Assembly: GCA_907164885.2 (NCBI GenBank)
Contig: OU015500.1
Location: forward strand, 55,133,976 to 55,197,975
Origin: Dolomedes plantarius
Lineage: Eukaryota > Arthropoda > Arachnida > Araneae > Dolomedidae
DNA: 64,000 nt
Reading direction: 5' to 3'
In this document: positions 38,325-50,221 of the stretch, one piece after another
How the letters are laid out: every line of letters starts with the position of its first letter
Numbering within the stretch: the stretch's first letter is position 1
The notes under the pieces: generated by a model
The model's input: only the letters and a program-made list of their open reading frames with translations
The model's database searches: none
Told to the model about the DNA's origin: nothing
Translations under genes and position numbers: made by a program

Positions 38325-39546
38325 CTAAGAGGCAAATGTATTATGACCCCCTACTTAGTATATCGTTCCGCCATTTTTTGTTTTCAATACTGCTACGATT
38401 TTCTTACGCATTGACTGTAGGATTTATTGGTAAGTGGCCTGAGGAATCTAAGACCATATCCGACGACCTGCACTTTCTAGTTGTCTAAGAATTGATGGTT
38501 CTGGATCCAGCTGCCTGATGCTCCTTTCAACCGTACCCAACAAATGCTCAATTGGACTGATATCTGAAGATTGTGTGGACAAAATAAGCAAGGTGATCTC
38601 CCCGCCCTCCTCTTCAAACTATCATTGGTCAATGTGAACTTCATGGCATGGCGCATTGTCCTACAGGAAGGATACATCTCCTGTTGAGTAAACCTTGAAG
38701 ATATCGGATGTATTCGGTCAAACGACGATAGTAATGTAAATTCTCGCTTTTAGACTTCGATGCACATGAATTAAAGGACCTAAGCAATGCCAGATAAATG
38801 CAATTAGGGCCCGTGCAATCTTGCGGGTTTTTTCCATATTCGCAACCTGCCATCTCCATAATGTTGTTGAAAGCGTGATTCCTTGGACCACATTTTCCTT
38901 TTCCATTCATTTACTGTCCAAAAATTGTGATTATGTGCGTGTGGCGGCTTCGTTGCGAAAAAGAGGACTTTTCAGTTTTGCATATGATGCGAGTGTTATG
39001 CGCAGGTACAGCTAGTGGAAGAAGGAATAAAAAGGAAAAACCAGATTTTCTCCGTAGCTCATATTGGCTCATTTCACGGATTAGTGGGCCAGTTATTTTC
39101 TCAGCCGTACGTGTTGTGCGACTCGAGTTGTGTTATCTCGAGTAGAGATTGCTTTTAATTTTTTAAGTGTTACAAATGTTTTATGTTCATTAAAGTTTGT
39201 TAAGTTTTAACCTTGTGTCGATGCATTCACAGCCAATCATCTATCTCAGTTCGCCACGTAGGCACCTTATGTAATGGAATCAGAGGGCGTGGGGCAGTAG
39301 AGGGCCTGTAATTCAGTAGGTACTATCAACTTTTTTGCAAGCCACAAATGCGAACTGGAGATGTTTCACGATATTTGATGTAGACAGCAAAAGCTTTCGA
39401 ACACACCTTCGACTAACATACCTGATGCGGTACAATGTTCTGCACACAGTAGTTTCAGAGGCCATCGGACTTGCTTCTTTATCACAAAAACAGAGTGCGG
39501 CAGACAGAACGTTCTGATTTGGAACGTCAATAAAAATACAATGCAA
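38325..39546 (-). pseudogene. Tc1 transposase remnant split by a solo LTR
   Basis: Read from 39546 downward, the N-terminal part has TVCRTLYRIRYVSRRCVRKL, then LSTSNIVKHLQFA (second helix-turn-helix region of Tc1). After the LTR insertion (39346-38940) the frame resumes FWTVNEWKRKMWSKESRFQQ and GDGRLRIWKKP. Next come DNAPCHEVHID near 38650, SPIEHLLGTVERSIRQLDPE near 38540 and a final VLKTKNGGTIY near 38375. The right end, reverse-complemented, starts TACTAAGAGGCAAATGTATT at about 38325. Many frameshifts; the first catalytic Asp is K (SKESRF). The left terminal repeat was not found. Confidence 0.8.
38940..39346 (+). mobile_element. solo LTR inserted into the Tc1 remnant
   Basis: A 407-bp unit starts TGTGGCGGCTTCG and ends TTTGCAAGCCACA (inverse ends TGTGGC/GCCACA). 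It interrupts the Tc1 reading frame between LQFA and FWTVNEW. TGCG occurs at 38936-38939 and 39349-39352, a near-duplication offset by AA. A CATTAAAG polyadenylation-like signal lies near 39190. Orientation inferred from that signal. Confidence 0.65.
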
Positions 39547-39666
39547 GATAGAGAAAGAAATCTTTTATACCAGAGAAAAAAAATATTTATTTATTTATTA
39601 TTAATTACTATTTTATTATTATTATTACTACTTATACCCTCGGAACGTTCTTTCTGCCGCACTCTG
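39491..39666. mobile_element. 176-bp MITE with 24-bp TIRs
   Basis: Left arm CAGAGTGCGGCAGACAGAAC at 39491; right arm is its reverse complement ending GCCGCACTCTG at 39666, followed by TA. The left flank is AA instead of TA. The interior is (ATT)n-rich. The ends resemble those of mariner-superfamily MITEs. Confidence 0.65.
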
Positions 39667-39812
39667 TACCTGTGATCTGTCGTACTGATGTCCTTTTCTT
39701 GCCAGGACTATCTGTCAGGTAAATCATATAGTAGCGGATGACGACCATCCGCCGTACGTTGAGATCATTTATTTAGTTTGGCAGCCAACTCTTTGAAAAC
39801 AAGAATAATAAC

Positions 39813-39905
39813 TTCTTTAAAACTTCACATAAAAAGAGATTTTGGCAAAATCGCTTGGCATCGCTTGGTTTCTTTAAAACTTCACATAAAAAGCGATTTT
39901 ACCAA
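39813..39905. repeat. tandem duplication, 56-bp period
   Basis: TTCTTTAAAACTTCACATAA followed by AAAG.GATTTT occurs at 39813 and 39869. Confidence 0.88.
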
Positions 39906-40486
39906 AATATCGTTCCACTGCTTATAGCAACCACAATAATTCGACACTAAAAGAATGCTAAATCCCGCCTTATACCCGTTTTATCACAAGCAATATATAG
40001 AGATTCTATGCTCACTTCTACCCAGACTTGGGTGTATATAATTTGAAGTGGCACTCTATTTGAATTTGAAGCAAACACATTTTATACATGAAACAATGTT
40101 TATTGAATTCGTTGCACATATAATTGGCTTTTACAGCAATAAGCATGCGTACTACTTGTACGGAATGTATAAACACAGCTTTCAAGAACAATATATTTTT
40201 ATACTCACGAACAGTAAGTCAAACCAGCAGTACTGCCACGTAAACTTCTGGCCCGCTAAGCACTAGCGCAGGATAACACCTTTTCAACCTTAACAACCTC
40301 CCCTTTTCATTAATGAAGCTGCGTGGTATTTATACTAAGCGCGTATGCCGAAATTAGCATATCTAAAGCAGCTTCTTTAATTCACTCAAAAGTTCGATTC
40401 TTGTGAATCGAATCTTGTGTATACCTTACAAATACACTTCAGTTGTCTTTCCGATTCTCCAGCAATTCCTTCATAGACTATGGCGC
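39906..40486. other. no gene recognised
   Basis: Slightly less AT-rich than its flanks. An open frame at 40048-40266 shows no known domain. Confidence 0.35.
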
Positions 40487-40975
40487 TTTGAATCTGCAAT
40501 TCACAGTTTGTTCAGATTCCTGGACCCATCCACAGTAAAATCTCCAGGATTTATGCCAAGTCTACTGAATACACCCATTAAACCCATAAATTCATCATTG
40601 AACACTATCACAGTGGCATTAGCTCCAAAAAGGTGTGTTCGGCGGCTTACAAATGTATCAAACATGAAAAACAAATAGTACAGCTGAGCATTGAATAAAC
40701 GTTTGTTAATATTGAATAACGTTGAAATTTAACGTTAATATTGAATGTTGAATAACGTTTGAATCTGCAATTCGCAGTTTGTTCAGATTCCAGGACCCAT
40801 CCACAGTAAAATCTCCAGGATTTATGCCAAGTCTACTGAATGCACCCATTAAACTCATAAATTCATCATTGAACACTATCACACTGACATTAGCTCCAAA
40901 AAGGAGTGTTTGGCGGCTTACAAATGTATCAAACATGAAAAACAAATAGTACAGCTGAGCATTGAATAAACGTAT
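40487..40975 (-). repeat. tandem duplication, 271-bp period, of a possible transposase fragment
   Basis: Two copies of about 216 bp start TTTGAATCTGCAATTC at 40487 and 40758 with few differences. The minus strand of the second copy is open and reads FVSRQTLLFGANVSVIVFND, then RLGINPGDF. LFG.N..I..FND...L....RLGI.PG is a pattern I have seen in uncharacterised spider transposon proteins, but I cannot name the family with confidence. Confidence 0.7.
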
Positions 40976-41768
40976 ATTAGTATCGACATATTAATTATTC
41001 TGTTCCTACTTAATTTATCCTTCCTGTTTTTTCTATTATTCACAAAATCTGTTTGACAGTTTCGAAACACTAGCAGTCAAATCATAAATTTCCGTGCTGG
41101 CAGCCGAATCAATATAACTTTTGATAATTTTAGTTTGTCGATTTCCATATAATCGTCCCTTTTTAGATCGTCTTGAATTACTTTTATACATATTAATTGA
41201 ATAAACAATGAATCATTAAAATAACTTACAAGCAATTAATGAATAAAACAGTAACACAAAGCACATGTATCAAGACGTATCCGGCAAAAATTGTAAACAA
41301 GAAATACCGAGGGAAGATTTCATAACTCGTTGCCAAACTATAAATGAAAAAAATACGAAAAGCTTGTTTCCAGATGTCAAATAATGCCCCCAAAATATCA
41401 AAACGTATTATGAAACAAAAAGTAGGGGAAAAAATTAGATGTAAACAAATCCCTTTAAACACCCACTTCCGGTTAAAATCACGGTCACTTCCGATTTACT
41501 AAAGATAAAAAAAAAAAAAAAAGAACTTATAACTATGGTTATAATTGAGACATAAAAATAACTGTTTTAGAGAGCTGAATATTTGCTCTATAAAATAAAA
41601 CAGTAACAAAAAAATTCGAAACGTTGACCAAAAATCGACTTTTGTAAGAGGTCGGATACCTTTACCTATAGACTCTTTTAACATCGTTAACCAGTGTTTG
41701 GCTAACACGTTCACCCGCATTGCACTTTTTTCCTAGATGAAGCCATCACATAGGACCCTCCACCACCC

Positions 41769-41770
<2 letters not shown>
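40976..41770. other. AT-rich sequence, no gene recognised
   Basis: Nothing supported. Confidence 0.4.

Positions 41771-41772
<2 letters not shown>

Positions 41773-41827
<55 letters not shown>
41773..41827. repeat. poly-T homopolymer of about 55 bp
   Basis: An uninterrupted T run directly left of a tandem duplication. On the minus strand it is a poly-A tract, so it could be the tail of an unrecognised retroposon. Confidence 0.9.
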
Positions 41828-41828
<1 letters not shown>

Positions 41829-41829
41829 G

Positions 41830-42110
41830 CTATCGAAATCATTTTTTATCGTTATCGCAGTGTTGTTGTAACTACTACCTCTACCACACATTTTTACGTT
41901 CAATTAATTTTTTTCTATAAAAAGAAGCTTGGGGTTTACTGGAGTAAGTATGTACAGGTGTACATTATCAATACATGTAAATTTTGTTTCTATCGAAGTC
42001 ATTTCTTATCTTTATTGCAGTGTTGCTGTAACTACTACCTCTACCACACATTTTTATGTACAGTGAAATTTTCTCTACAAAAAGAAGCTTGGGGTTTGAA
42101 GGAGTAAGTA
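41830..42110. repeat. tandem duplication, 160-bp period
   Basis: CTATCGAA.TCATTT begins at 41830 and 41990. Both copies continue through ACTACTACCTCTACCACACA to GGAGTAAGTA, about 120 bp each. Confidence 0.93.
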
Positions 42111-44086
42111 ACGTGATCTCATAATTTTTAGGATCTGTTTTAGGAGTTAAAATCTTCCTTCTAAGAATCGTTTGGATATAACCTCATATAATAATAAAGA
42201 CATATACATATATAGAATAATATCGTTATAAATGTTCAAAATATATGGCATATTATATTTATATACAGAAGATATTTCACAAGAGCTACTATTTGAAAAA
42301 TACAGAATTTTGAGTAAATGCGATACTAGATTACAAACAGTGCATGATCCAGAAAACTCTTCGAAAATCATGCACAAAATACTGCTTGCACAATTTTTTT
42401 GTTTATTTCGGGGATAACAGCTTAGTAACAAAATGTAATGGAAAGAATGGTTTGCATCTATTGCTTCTTCAGAAATTTTAACTCCGCCTCAAGCTACTGC
42501 TGAACGAGATAGCCGTTTTGAGACGCGAATGTTTCGTAATACACTATTCCTTAATGGGTTCTGAATTTCTATACTTTTTCACTTTTTTTATTTTCACGGT
42601 AAATTTGAAACACGATGTAAATATTGCTTATGAAACACGAATATCTGAAGAATGCATCTTTTAGAAAATGAATTTTTTCAGTCAAACATTTTTACTTATA
42701 AATAATACATACTTTCCTATCTATTTTGTAGTTTTAGCTTTTTCAAAGCGGCTTATATAGAGACTTACAATCAAACGTAAATTTATATATATATAGTATA
42801 GCCAATAAGCACAAACATCCGCTCTGTCAACGAGTGAAGATAAATGGTCTCTGTTTTATACGCCAAGAAATTGATCACCTACAGGCTTTTATTTTTGGTA
42901 CTATGGTTCAAGGGAATTAATTTATGATTGTTGAAATTTAACTTTTACTTACATAATTTAATCTTCACTGACGTTGTTTGAAAGAATTCAGTATAAGAAA
43001 AGCACCCTTTTTCTTACTGAAGCATACCTTTTTTACTCCATATGTATTTTAAGCATTATATAATAAAAACTCTTTGCTCTTTGTATAGTGCAAAGCGACT
43101 CCTGGAAACTGGGACTCATGACATTCCAAAATCATGTTGTAAAGTGTTTTTCCACTTTCTGTAGAGACAAATTATCTGTGTTCGGAATGGTGTTAAAAAA
43201 AGTATTTGAGATCAAAACGTATTTTCTTATGTGCCTAAAATTTGGAAAGATCGACAAATAAAACCAGTTTCAAGCAAAATGCAGTAATATAGAGAAATTC
43301 ATTTGATCTACATTTTAAAGCATAATTTTTGAGATTTGAAGCTTTAAAAGATTAATAAAGGGGGGAAAATGTCATTTCTTGAGGGAATCAAAGGTGTTTT
43401 AATAGGTTTATCTGTACTGAGATCTTCTGTCACTATTTTCAATGACATTTCCTGCAGCAAGCAATAGGAATGACGGTATGAATATTTAGTACACAATATT
43501 TAAAGCATTTTTTAAACTATGCCTGTTTCAGGAAAAAAAATTCCTAAACATTTATTTATTTATTTATTTCAAATTTTTTAGCCAGCTTTTGTCATACAAA
43601 AGTGTTACTTCCTTGGAAGTTTTGAAACTTAATTTTCTAAACAGTGCCTTAAATTTAAAAGAATAACACTGAAGGATATAGTTATTAACAGTTTTTTTAG
43701 TGGCAAATAATAAAAAACTTAATAAGTACAACACAAAAGCAAGATAAATAGTAAAACGAAGAAGGAATGAGGCTATATAAATTGCTCAATACTCTTCCCT
43801 TCCAATATCGGCTATAGAGATCCTGAGCCTAAAAGTACCGCACAGGTTTGGAGTTGCGAAATGACCATACTTGCGGTTTATTCAGTAGAGAAAAGAAAGG
43901 CCTCTGTAGAATTTTCGAGCGGATTGTAGGTTTAGCTAGGCAGTTATTAACAGTTAAAAGCCTGATCATGGCTACCGATTCTTTCCATGTGTAATATGAA
44001 ATGAAGGCACTATCAACAACCTATAATTTATTAAAAGTTCTATATATTAACTCTTGATAAAACGGGTCCTACGATTTATTCCCTAC
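42111..44086. other. AT-rich sequence, no gene recognised
   Basis: Nothing supported beyond short low-complexity tracts. Confidence 0.4.
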
Positions 44087-44810
44087 TACCTGACTACCCG
44101 TGCTTCGCTACGGAGTACATTCAAATTAAATCAACGGTCAATGTATACAGTTAATGCCAAAAAAATGTACATTTATAAAAGAAATTGTATGAATATTTTT
44201 ATAGATAAATAATGTAGGAGAAAATATTGAAATTAAATCTAATAGAACATACTAAAGAATATAGTACCGTTAATATAGTACAGTTTGAGGAACATTTCTC
44301 TTACAGTATTTTAATATTTGTTTTTGGATAATGTCGAATCGTCTGCTACATTAGACAAGAAAAAGTATCATTTTGGCAATTTATTTCGTTGTTATACACG
44401 TGACGCAAAATTAGTTTAAAGTATCACAAAAAAAAGAAACCACGTGATCAGCATTTAATAAATTAAATTCTAAAAATTAATGTTTAAAAATTCCCCAAAA
44501 ATCAGAAAAGGAAGGTAAAGATTCGAAAAAGATTTCCTTTTAAGGGAATTTTTATGATCTTTCTCGTGATATAAATTTTATAACCCTCAGATTATTAATT
44601 TAAATGCAAACTTTAAAGAATGTTACAAAATCAGCTTAAAAATTTAATTTAAAAAATCTAAGAAGAATTTTTCAAAAATCTTTCTTATTGCACCCCTACA
44701 CTACAAGAAGAATCGCTATGCAAAATTTCAACCCTTTAGGTCCAGCGGTTTGGTCTGTGCGTTATCTGTCACTCAGTAAGTCATTTACGGAACTGTTTTA
44801 TATGTATAGA
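44087..44810 (-). mobile_element. probable non-autonomous Helitron, 724 bp
   Basis: Minus-strand left end A|TCTATACATATAAAACAG (44810). The right end has the hairpin CCGTAGCGAAGCACGG, then GGTAGTCAG and GTAG before T (CTAG degraded in its first base). Subterminal sequence TGAGTGACAGATAACGCACA is of the kind seen in arthropod Helitrons. No coding. Confidence 0.55.
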
Positions 44811-45659
44811 TAAATTCACTTATAGATTTAAATGGGTTCAGCCTACAAAGGTTCTGCATAACTGCAGGACCTCTCTTTGCCAATCCGTTCGGGAGTTATT
44901 AAGGGTTAAATCAGCGTTTAATTTAAATCTATGTCTCATACATTAAAAGAAATATTTCCCTGAAAAGAAATGAATGTAATTTTCCTATAGTATATCGATA
45001 TGAGATCGAGAGTAAAAACCACAAGTAGATTTTTATACTTGTTTATGTTTCTCGCTAAAAGGATTTTTCCTAAAGTGCCTTTTAAAATGAATTACGAATG
45101 GAGAAATATGAAAAGAAAGAATAAATGTCACATTAAATAATGGCTGATGGAAACCGAATCTATTAAAAGAAGATATCTCCTACAAGAAATTCACGTATTT
45201 CGGAATATATTCAATCTTCAAAAGGGTAATTTAGTCCAAAAATGTTTCGGCTTTCTTTGTATCCACATAAAGGGGAAATGTTTATTCTCTGGCAGAAAGA
45301 TTCAAATAAAAAGCTAAATGTGCATCATAAATATAAAACACATCTATGCGTGTCATTCAGATTTTTTTAACTTTTTCCTGTTTAGAAAGTTTTAGATTTT
45401 TTTTTGTAAATTTTTTAAAAAGGAAGTGCTTTTTACTCATATTTTTTGCTCCTTTACGTTAAGAAATTCAGAAATAATACACAATTGACGATATAAATTT
45501 CTATTGAGAAACCGTGCAACTTCGCAAAAGTGCCAAACAGGATATGACTGGATTGATTGGGACACTTCTTTAAGGATGAATGTTATAAATCTTTAAATAT
45601 TTTTTTTTTTATTTCAGCCAGCTTAAAAGAATCAGGAAACTTAAAGCCGTGAGAGAATA
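44811..45659. other. AT-rich sequence, no gene recognised
   Basis: Nothing supported. Confidence 0.4.
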
Positions 45660-45833
45660 CAGTGGAATCTCGATCTATCGTTTTTTAAGGGAGCGATTGA
45701 AATGAACAATAAATGAGGGAAAACAATAGACGCGGAAACATAACAAAGTAATATGATCGTTGGGACTGGATAAAATGAACGACACATACGGAAAAAACGA
45801 TGGATCCAAAAACGATCGATCGAGATTCCACTG
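45660..45833. mobile_element. 174-bp pogo-type MITE
   Basis: Perfect-looking TIRs of about 26 bp with one mismatch, starting CAGTGGAATCTCGATC. TA duplicates at 45658-45659 and 45834-45835. CAGT(G/C)GAA-CTC ends are those of pogo/Tigger elements; compare 55736-56351. Confidence 0.9.
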
Positions 45834-45874
45834 TATATATTCAGCTGATCGTGAATACAGACACTTACGTGAGA

Positions 45875-45880
<6 letters not shown>

Positions 45881-45919
<39 letters not shown>
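45881..45919. repeat. (TA)n microsatellite
   Basis: TA run. Confidence 0.95.
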
Positions 45920-45923
<4 letters not shown>

Positions 45924-45953
45924 CTACTCCACAATAATGGACCGGACGCCAGC

Positions 45954-45999
45954 GGATTTGCATAAAATCCGACTGCATGTCGGAACTTATGCAAATCCG
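45954..45999. repeat. two-stage hairpin just outside the long-TIR transposon
   Basis: Outer stem GGATTTGCATAA (45954-45965) pairs with TTATGCAAATCC (45988-45999). An inner stem CCGAC.GCATGTCGG (45969-45983) lies between. Its role is unknown. It ends 14 bp left of the transposon. Confidence 0.85.
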
Positions 46000-46020
46000 G
46001 TGCTCGCACGTGACCTGTTA

Positions 46021-46412
46021 AGTAGGGTGGGTCGAAAAAAATAAATATTTTTATTTCGGAACGTTTTAGTGCGGAAAAGTTGCCTAATGTAAAAAGAAGA
46101 ACTGCATAAAAAAATTAAAATCGGTTAACATCTTTCCTTCGCGCATCGTACTTGAAGTTTATGAAAAATTGCAAAAAACACGATTTATTTGCAATTTTTT
46201 TCTGTTTGATAAAACTTTTAAAATGAACATGCTTTAGTTTTTTATGCTTGTTTTATGGGTTAAATAACCTAAATAAATTAAATTCTGATGAATAATTTAT
46301 TTTTTTCCGATCGCGCAACGTCTTAGAAAATACAGAAATGTATCAATATTTTGCAATTTTCACCGTGCTGTTCTTCTTTTGTTTTGCTAGAACAAAACGC
46401 ACCAGAACTCAC
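46021..46412. repeat. left terminal inverted repeat arm
   Basis: 392 bp, matched by the arm at 47948-48344; ends internally at GAACTCAC. Confidence 0.88.
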
Positions 46413-46662
46413 TTGAAATAGGTTGAACTGGTTCAAACTCAAATCAAGTCAATTCACTCCTACTGAGGAAACTTGGGGTCTTTTTTTGACACGACAAAAA
46501 TATGATACTTTGTTCGTTGAAAAATAGAATGCCAAGTAATTTTGCAGGAATGGGGAAGAAGAACACAACTCTCTTATTCAGGAACCTGGATCAACTTATA
46601 TTGAACATGTATCTCCTTCCTCGAGTCTATTAGATGATATAACTCATAGCATTATTTCTCGT

Positions 46663-47786
46663 TTGTCTGAACTATCAATATCACTAGAAAAACTACAAGT
46701 AGTAGGGTGTAATGGCAATGTAACCAACTCTGGATGGAAGAACGGTGTCATCCACCGACTAGAAAATCAAGTAGGACGCCCGCTACAGTGGTGCATATGC
46801 CTCCTGCATTTAAATGAGCTTTCTTTTCTCCACATTTTCCAGCATATTGACGGTCAAACAGCAGGACCTAATTCTTTTAGTGGGACGATCGGGCAGCAGT
46901 TCACTTGCTGTGAAAATTCCCTGTGGTTCATTATGAACCCATAGATTGTTCGATTCCTGATATAGACAGGAATTTGTTGAGCAAAGACCAACAGCATTTG
47001 TTTGCCATTTCAAATGCATTCACCTTGGTACAATGTCCAGAAGACTTGGCAAATAGGGACTCTGTCCTTTGTCTCATACCAGATGGCTAACTGCGGCCAA
47101 CCGAGTCCTTAGGTTTTATATAAGTTCATCAGATCCATCCGGAAAATTAAAAGAAATAGTTGAATTCTTCTTGAAATCATATATGGCTATGTGGTTTACC
47201 ATAGAAAAGAACAAATATTTTACTGACGGACGAAAACATGTCTTTCAAGCAATCCAAACATCACGGTTTTTATCCGACGAATTACTTCAAGTTGTCGATC
47301 CAGTAATTCAACGAAATGCATTCTTTGCGCACCCAGAGAATGTACTGTTGGAAATGCTTGTTGAGGAAACATATTCTGAATATGTTGAAGAGAACATATT
47401 CGGGAGCTTGGTTACAGAAGGATCTTAAAAGCAAGTCAAACAGTGCCAAATAAGAAGACAGATAGAAATTTCGTACCACCAAAGATAAACTTTCAAGCTT
47501 CCGATTACATTGAAATTATTAATTGGAATTCTTGTGAGGTGTATCCTCCCCAATGGTGTGGAACCTAAGTGAAGATGATATTAAATCATTCATCAATTCT
47601 CATACTATGCCAATGAGAGAAATACTAAAGTTTCCCGGTCACACCCAGGCTGTGGAGAGGTGCGTCAAAATTGTGACAAATGCCTCGAATAAAGTATGTG
47701 TACATGAAGCTAGAGATGGCTGTATCCGAGCAACACTGGATGTTATGCATCATTTCTCCAAAAAATCAGACATTAACTATGTATAG
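46663..47786 (+). pseudogene. decayed transposase-like gene of the long-TIR transposon
   Basis: Four open pieces in order. 46663-46941 has VVGCNGNVTNSGWKNGVIHR, GRPLQWCICLLHLNELSF and IDGQTAGPNSFSG. 46950-47050 has LSKDQQHLFAISNAF and EDLANRDS. 47069-47428 has SHTRWLTAANRVLRF and VDPVIQRNAFFAHPEN. 47553-47783 has NLSEDDIKSFI, then HTQAVERCVKIVTNASNKVC and ARDGCIRATLD. Frames change between pieces. The pattern GCDGT..N.G..GGVI..LE...GRPLQW..CLLH.NELP is one I know from uncharacterised multi-copy arthropod proteins. A conserved Asp/His arrangement would suit a nuclease-fold transposase, but I cannot assign catalytic residues. Confidence 0.7.
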
Positions 47787-47947
47787 ATATAAAAAAAAGA
47801 AGTAAAAAACAGAGTAAGCCAAATAATCCTACTCTATGGAAAATCTTTGTAAATAGATGTAAATATAATGTAAACACCATACCCAACCATTGGATGGTTG
47901 GTTGGGTAGGTTGTGGGTGGTACTCGACGTGCAACTATCTCCGCGTG

Positions 47948-48344
47948 GTGAGTTCTGGGTCGTTTTGTTCTAGCAAATCGAGCGAAGAGTTGCACAGTGA
48001 AAATTGCGAAAAATTGCTAAATTTATGTTTTTTCAAAGACGTTGCGCGAGCAGAAAAAAATAGATTTATGACCAGAATTTAATTTATTTAGGTCATATAA
48101 ACCATACAACAAGCATGAAAAGCTAAAGCATGTTAATTTTCAAAGTTTTAACCAATAGAAAAAAATTGTAAAATTATCGTGATTTTTGCAATTTTTCATA
48201 AACTTCAAGTACGATGCGCGAATGAAAGATGTTAACCGATTTTAATTTTTTGTATGCCGTTTTTCTTCTTATTACAATAGGCAACTTTTCCGCCCTAAAG
48301 CGTTTCGGAAAAAAAATATTTTTTTTTGTTCGACCCACGCTACT
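47948..48344. repeat. right terminal inverted repeat arm
   Basis: 397 bp, inverted match of 46021-46412; ends outward at CGACCCACGCTACT. Confidence 0.88.
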
Positions 48345-48471
48345 GTAAAGGTTAAATACGGTACGCCAAGTGGTAACGTCGTTAGTTTTGTGTGAAATTG
48401 TGACAATATGTCAAAACGAAAACAGAGCGAGGAATAAACTGAAGCAACTGTTCCATATCTTTGTAAAAATC

Positions 48472-48474
<3 letters not shown>

Positions 48475-48550
<76 letters not shown>
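48475..48550. repeat. (TA)n microsatellite
   Basis: TA run followed by a short (TG)n tract. Confidence 0.95.
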
Positions 48551-48556
<6 letters not shown>

Positions 48557-48784
48557 AATGTATGCATGTGTGTGTGTGAGTGTGTGTAAGTAAGTGAGTA
48601 TCAATTAGATGCCGCTATCCAAATTCAATTTATTCTCTTGCCTTTTTCTGAGACTAAAATCGATCGTGGTCCTGGCTAGCTGAGTTTTATCATGCAGAAA
48701 CAGCAAATTCTTCATTTCTTCACATCTGGTCCCCCGGAACATTTGGTCACGATTTTGACAACAAGCGAAAGGGGTGATACATGA

Positions 48785-49680
48785 ACTATTTAGCAAACAG
48801 TTCAATAACATTTTTTAGCGTTACAAGTATAATGCTTTAATATTTATTGAATGTATTTGACTTAAAAATAATGAAGTTTGATTAACTACTCACAGCCGAC
48901 ATTATCAATAGACAAAGGATTTATTTTGGAAATTGTAATCTTCAAACAGGCTCAACTTAGCAATGAAAAACCATTCAAAAAGTGAAAGTCAGCCCAAAGA
49001 ATTGAAAAAAAAAAACTACTTGTATGCTTCACGACCGAACACATGCAACAACAGGCGATGTCAAAGATTTGACCTCAAGCAATATGTAATACCCGGACCA
49101 TTTAAAGGAAACTATTCATTACACTGCTTAGCGATACAAGAATAATTCTTTAATATTTATTGCACTTATTTGACTCTAAATTAAGGAATAAAGGGAAAAT
49201 ATTTCATTATTTGGCTTAATGAAATTATATTGAAGAAAATGTTACTTTTGTAGCCTACAAGCCCAATTGGGTGGTACAACAGGCGACGTCTGTTGCAAAT
49301 TGAAATTATATAGTATATTGTATTGGTTTTTGGCGTACTAGTAGCGCCACCTGGTTGCTTCGCGGTTCGCGCGAAGTGTGTGTATAGTCAGTTGGTGTTG
49401 GACTCTTGAACGTGAAGAAATGTCTTACGCTTGAAATTTGAATTAATATTTCTTGAACTCTTGGATATAAATATTTCTTCTTAGTGAAATTTCTACAAGT
49501 TTTGACTTCAAACGATAAAGATGAAATATTGACTATTCAGCAAACACTTCATCAACATTTGCTTAGCAATACAAAAATAATGCTTTAATATTTACTGAAT
49601 TTATTTGGCTTTAAAATAATGAATAGCGGGAATCTTTTTCATTGTTTTGATTAATGAAATTATATTAAGTTCAAAGTGCA
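48785..49680. repeat. three degenerate copies of a repeat of about 120 bp
   Basis: The motif TTAGCG.TACAAG.ATAAT.CTTTAATATTTA followed by TGAAT or GCACTTATTTG occurs near 48800, 49120 and 49555. The second and third also share TTAATGAAATTATATT further on. A GC-rich interlude at 49260-49400 (AGTAGCGCCACCTGG, CGCGGTTCGCGCGAAG) resembles LTR promoter sequence but has no LTR ends. Confidence 0.7.
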
Positions 49681-50221
49681 TTATTATAATTTAATTATGT
49701 ATATGATTCAAATTATATTTTTTAGTTACATTTTAATCAATTGAATTAAATTTTTATTTAAAAAAATGTATATCTTTAATATTTAACTTCGTTGAAATAA
49801 CTATTTTAAACTTTTATATAATTTGTTTGTTTACTTATAAGCGTATATTTACTAACAAATGCCTATGAACTATACCATTAAACTCTAACCTTATAAGAAT
49901 TTACTACGTTGAATATAAAGTTTTATGGGAAAAATAGTAAATCATTAACCAATACTAACAAGGAAAGTTAGATAGAAATTCGCAGCAAGTACTTCATAAC
50001 AATCGATTGCACACACAACTTTTTCATCTTTATTCGAGCGGACCATTTCATGGAGCTTATCGCGATATGTACTTGATAATGAATCAATAAACTGCAATTG
50101 ATTGCCCTTTCAGGCCTTAAGCTGAATGTCACGTTCACTGCAAATCCACTACAGATTTATCTAATATCTCGGAATATTGTTCAAAAATAGTTTTTTTTCT
50201 TTCCGTGCTTTATGTATATAT
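49681..50221. other. AT-rich sequence, no gene recognised
   Basis: Nothing supported. Confidence 0.4.

Larger units (their letters stand above)
46013..48352 (+). mobile_element. DNA transposon with inverted repeats of about 390 bp, family not named
   Basis: The left arm (46021-46412) and right arm (47948-48344) are reverse complements over almost their full length. The outer ends are AGTAGGGTGGGTCGAA and, inverted, AGTAGCGTGGGTCGAA. Weaker inverted similarity (ACCT..) extends about 8 bp further out on both sides. The arms share AAATCGGTTAACATCTTTC and GCGCATCGTACTTGAAG. The central 1.5 kb holds a decayed transposase-like gene. No clear target duplication. A diverged, truncated relative is at 6721-7860 (minus). 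Confidence 0.85.
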
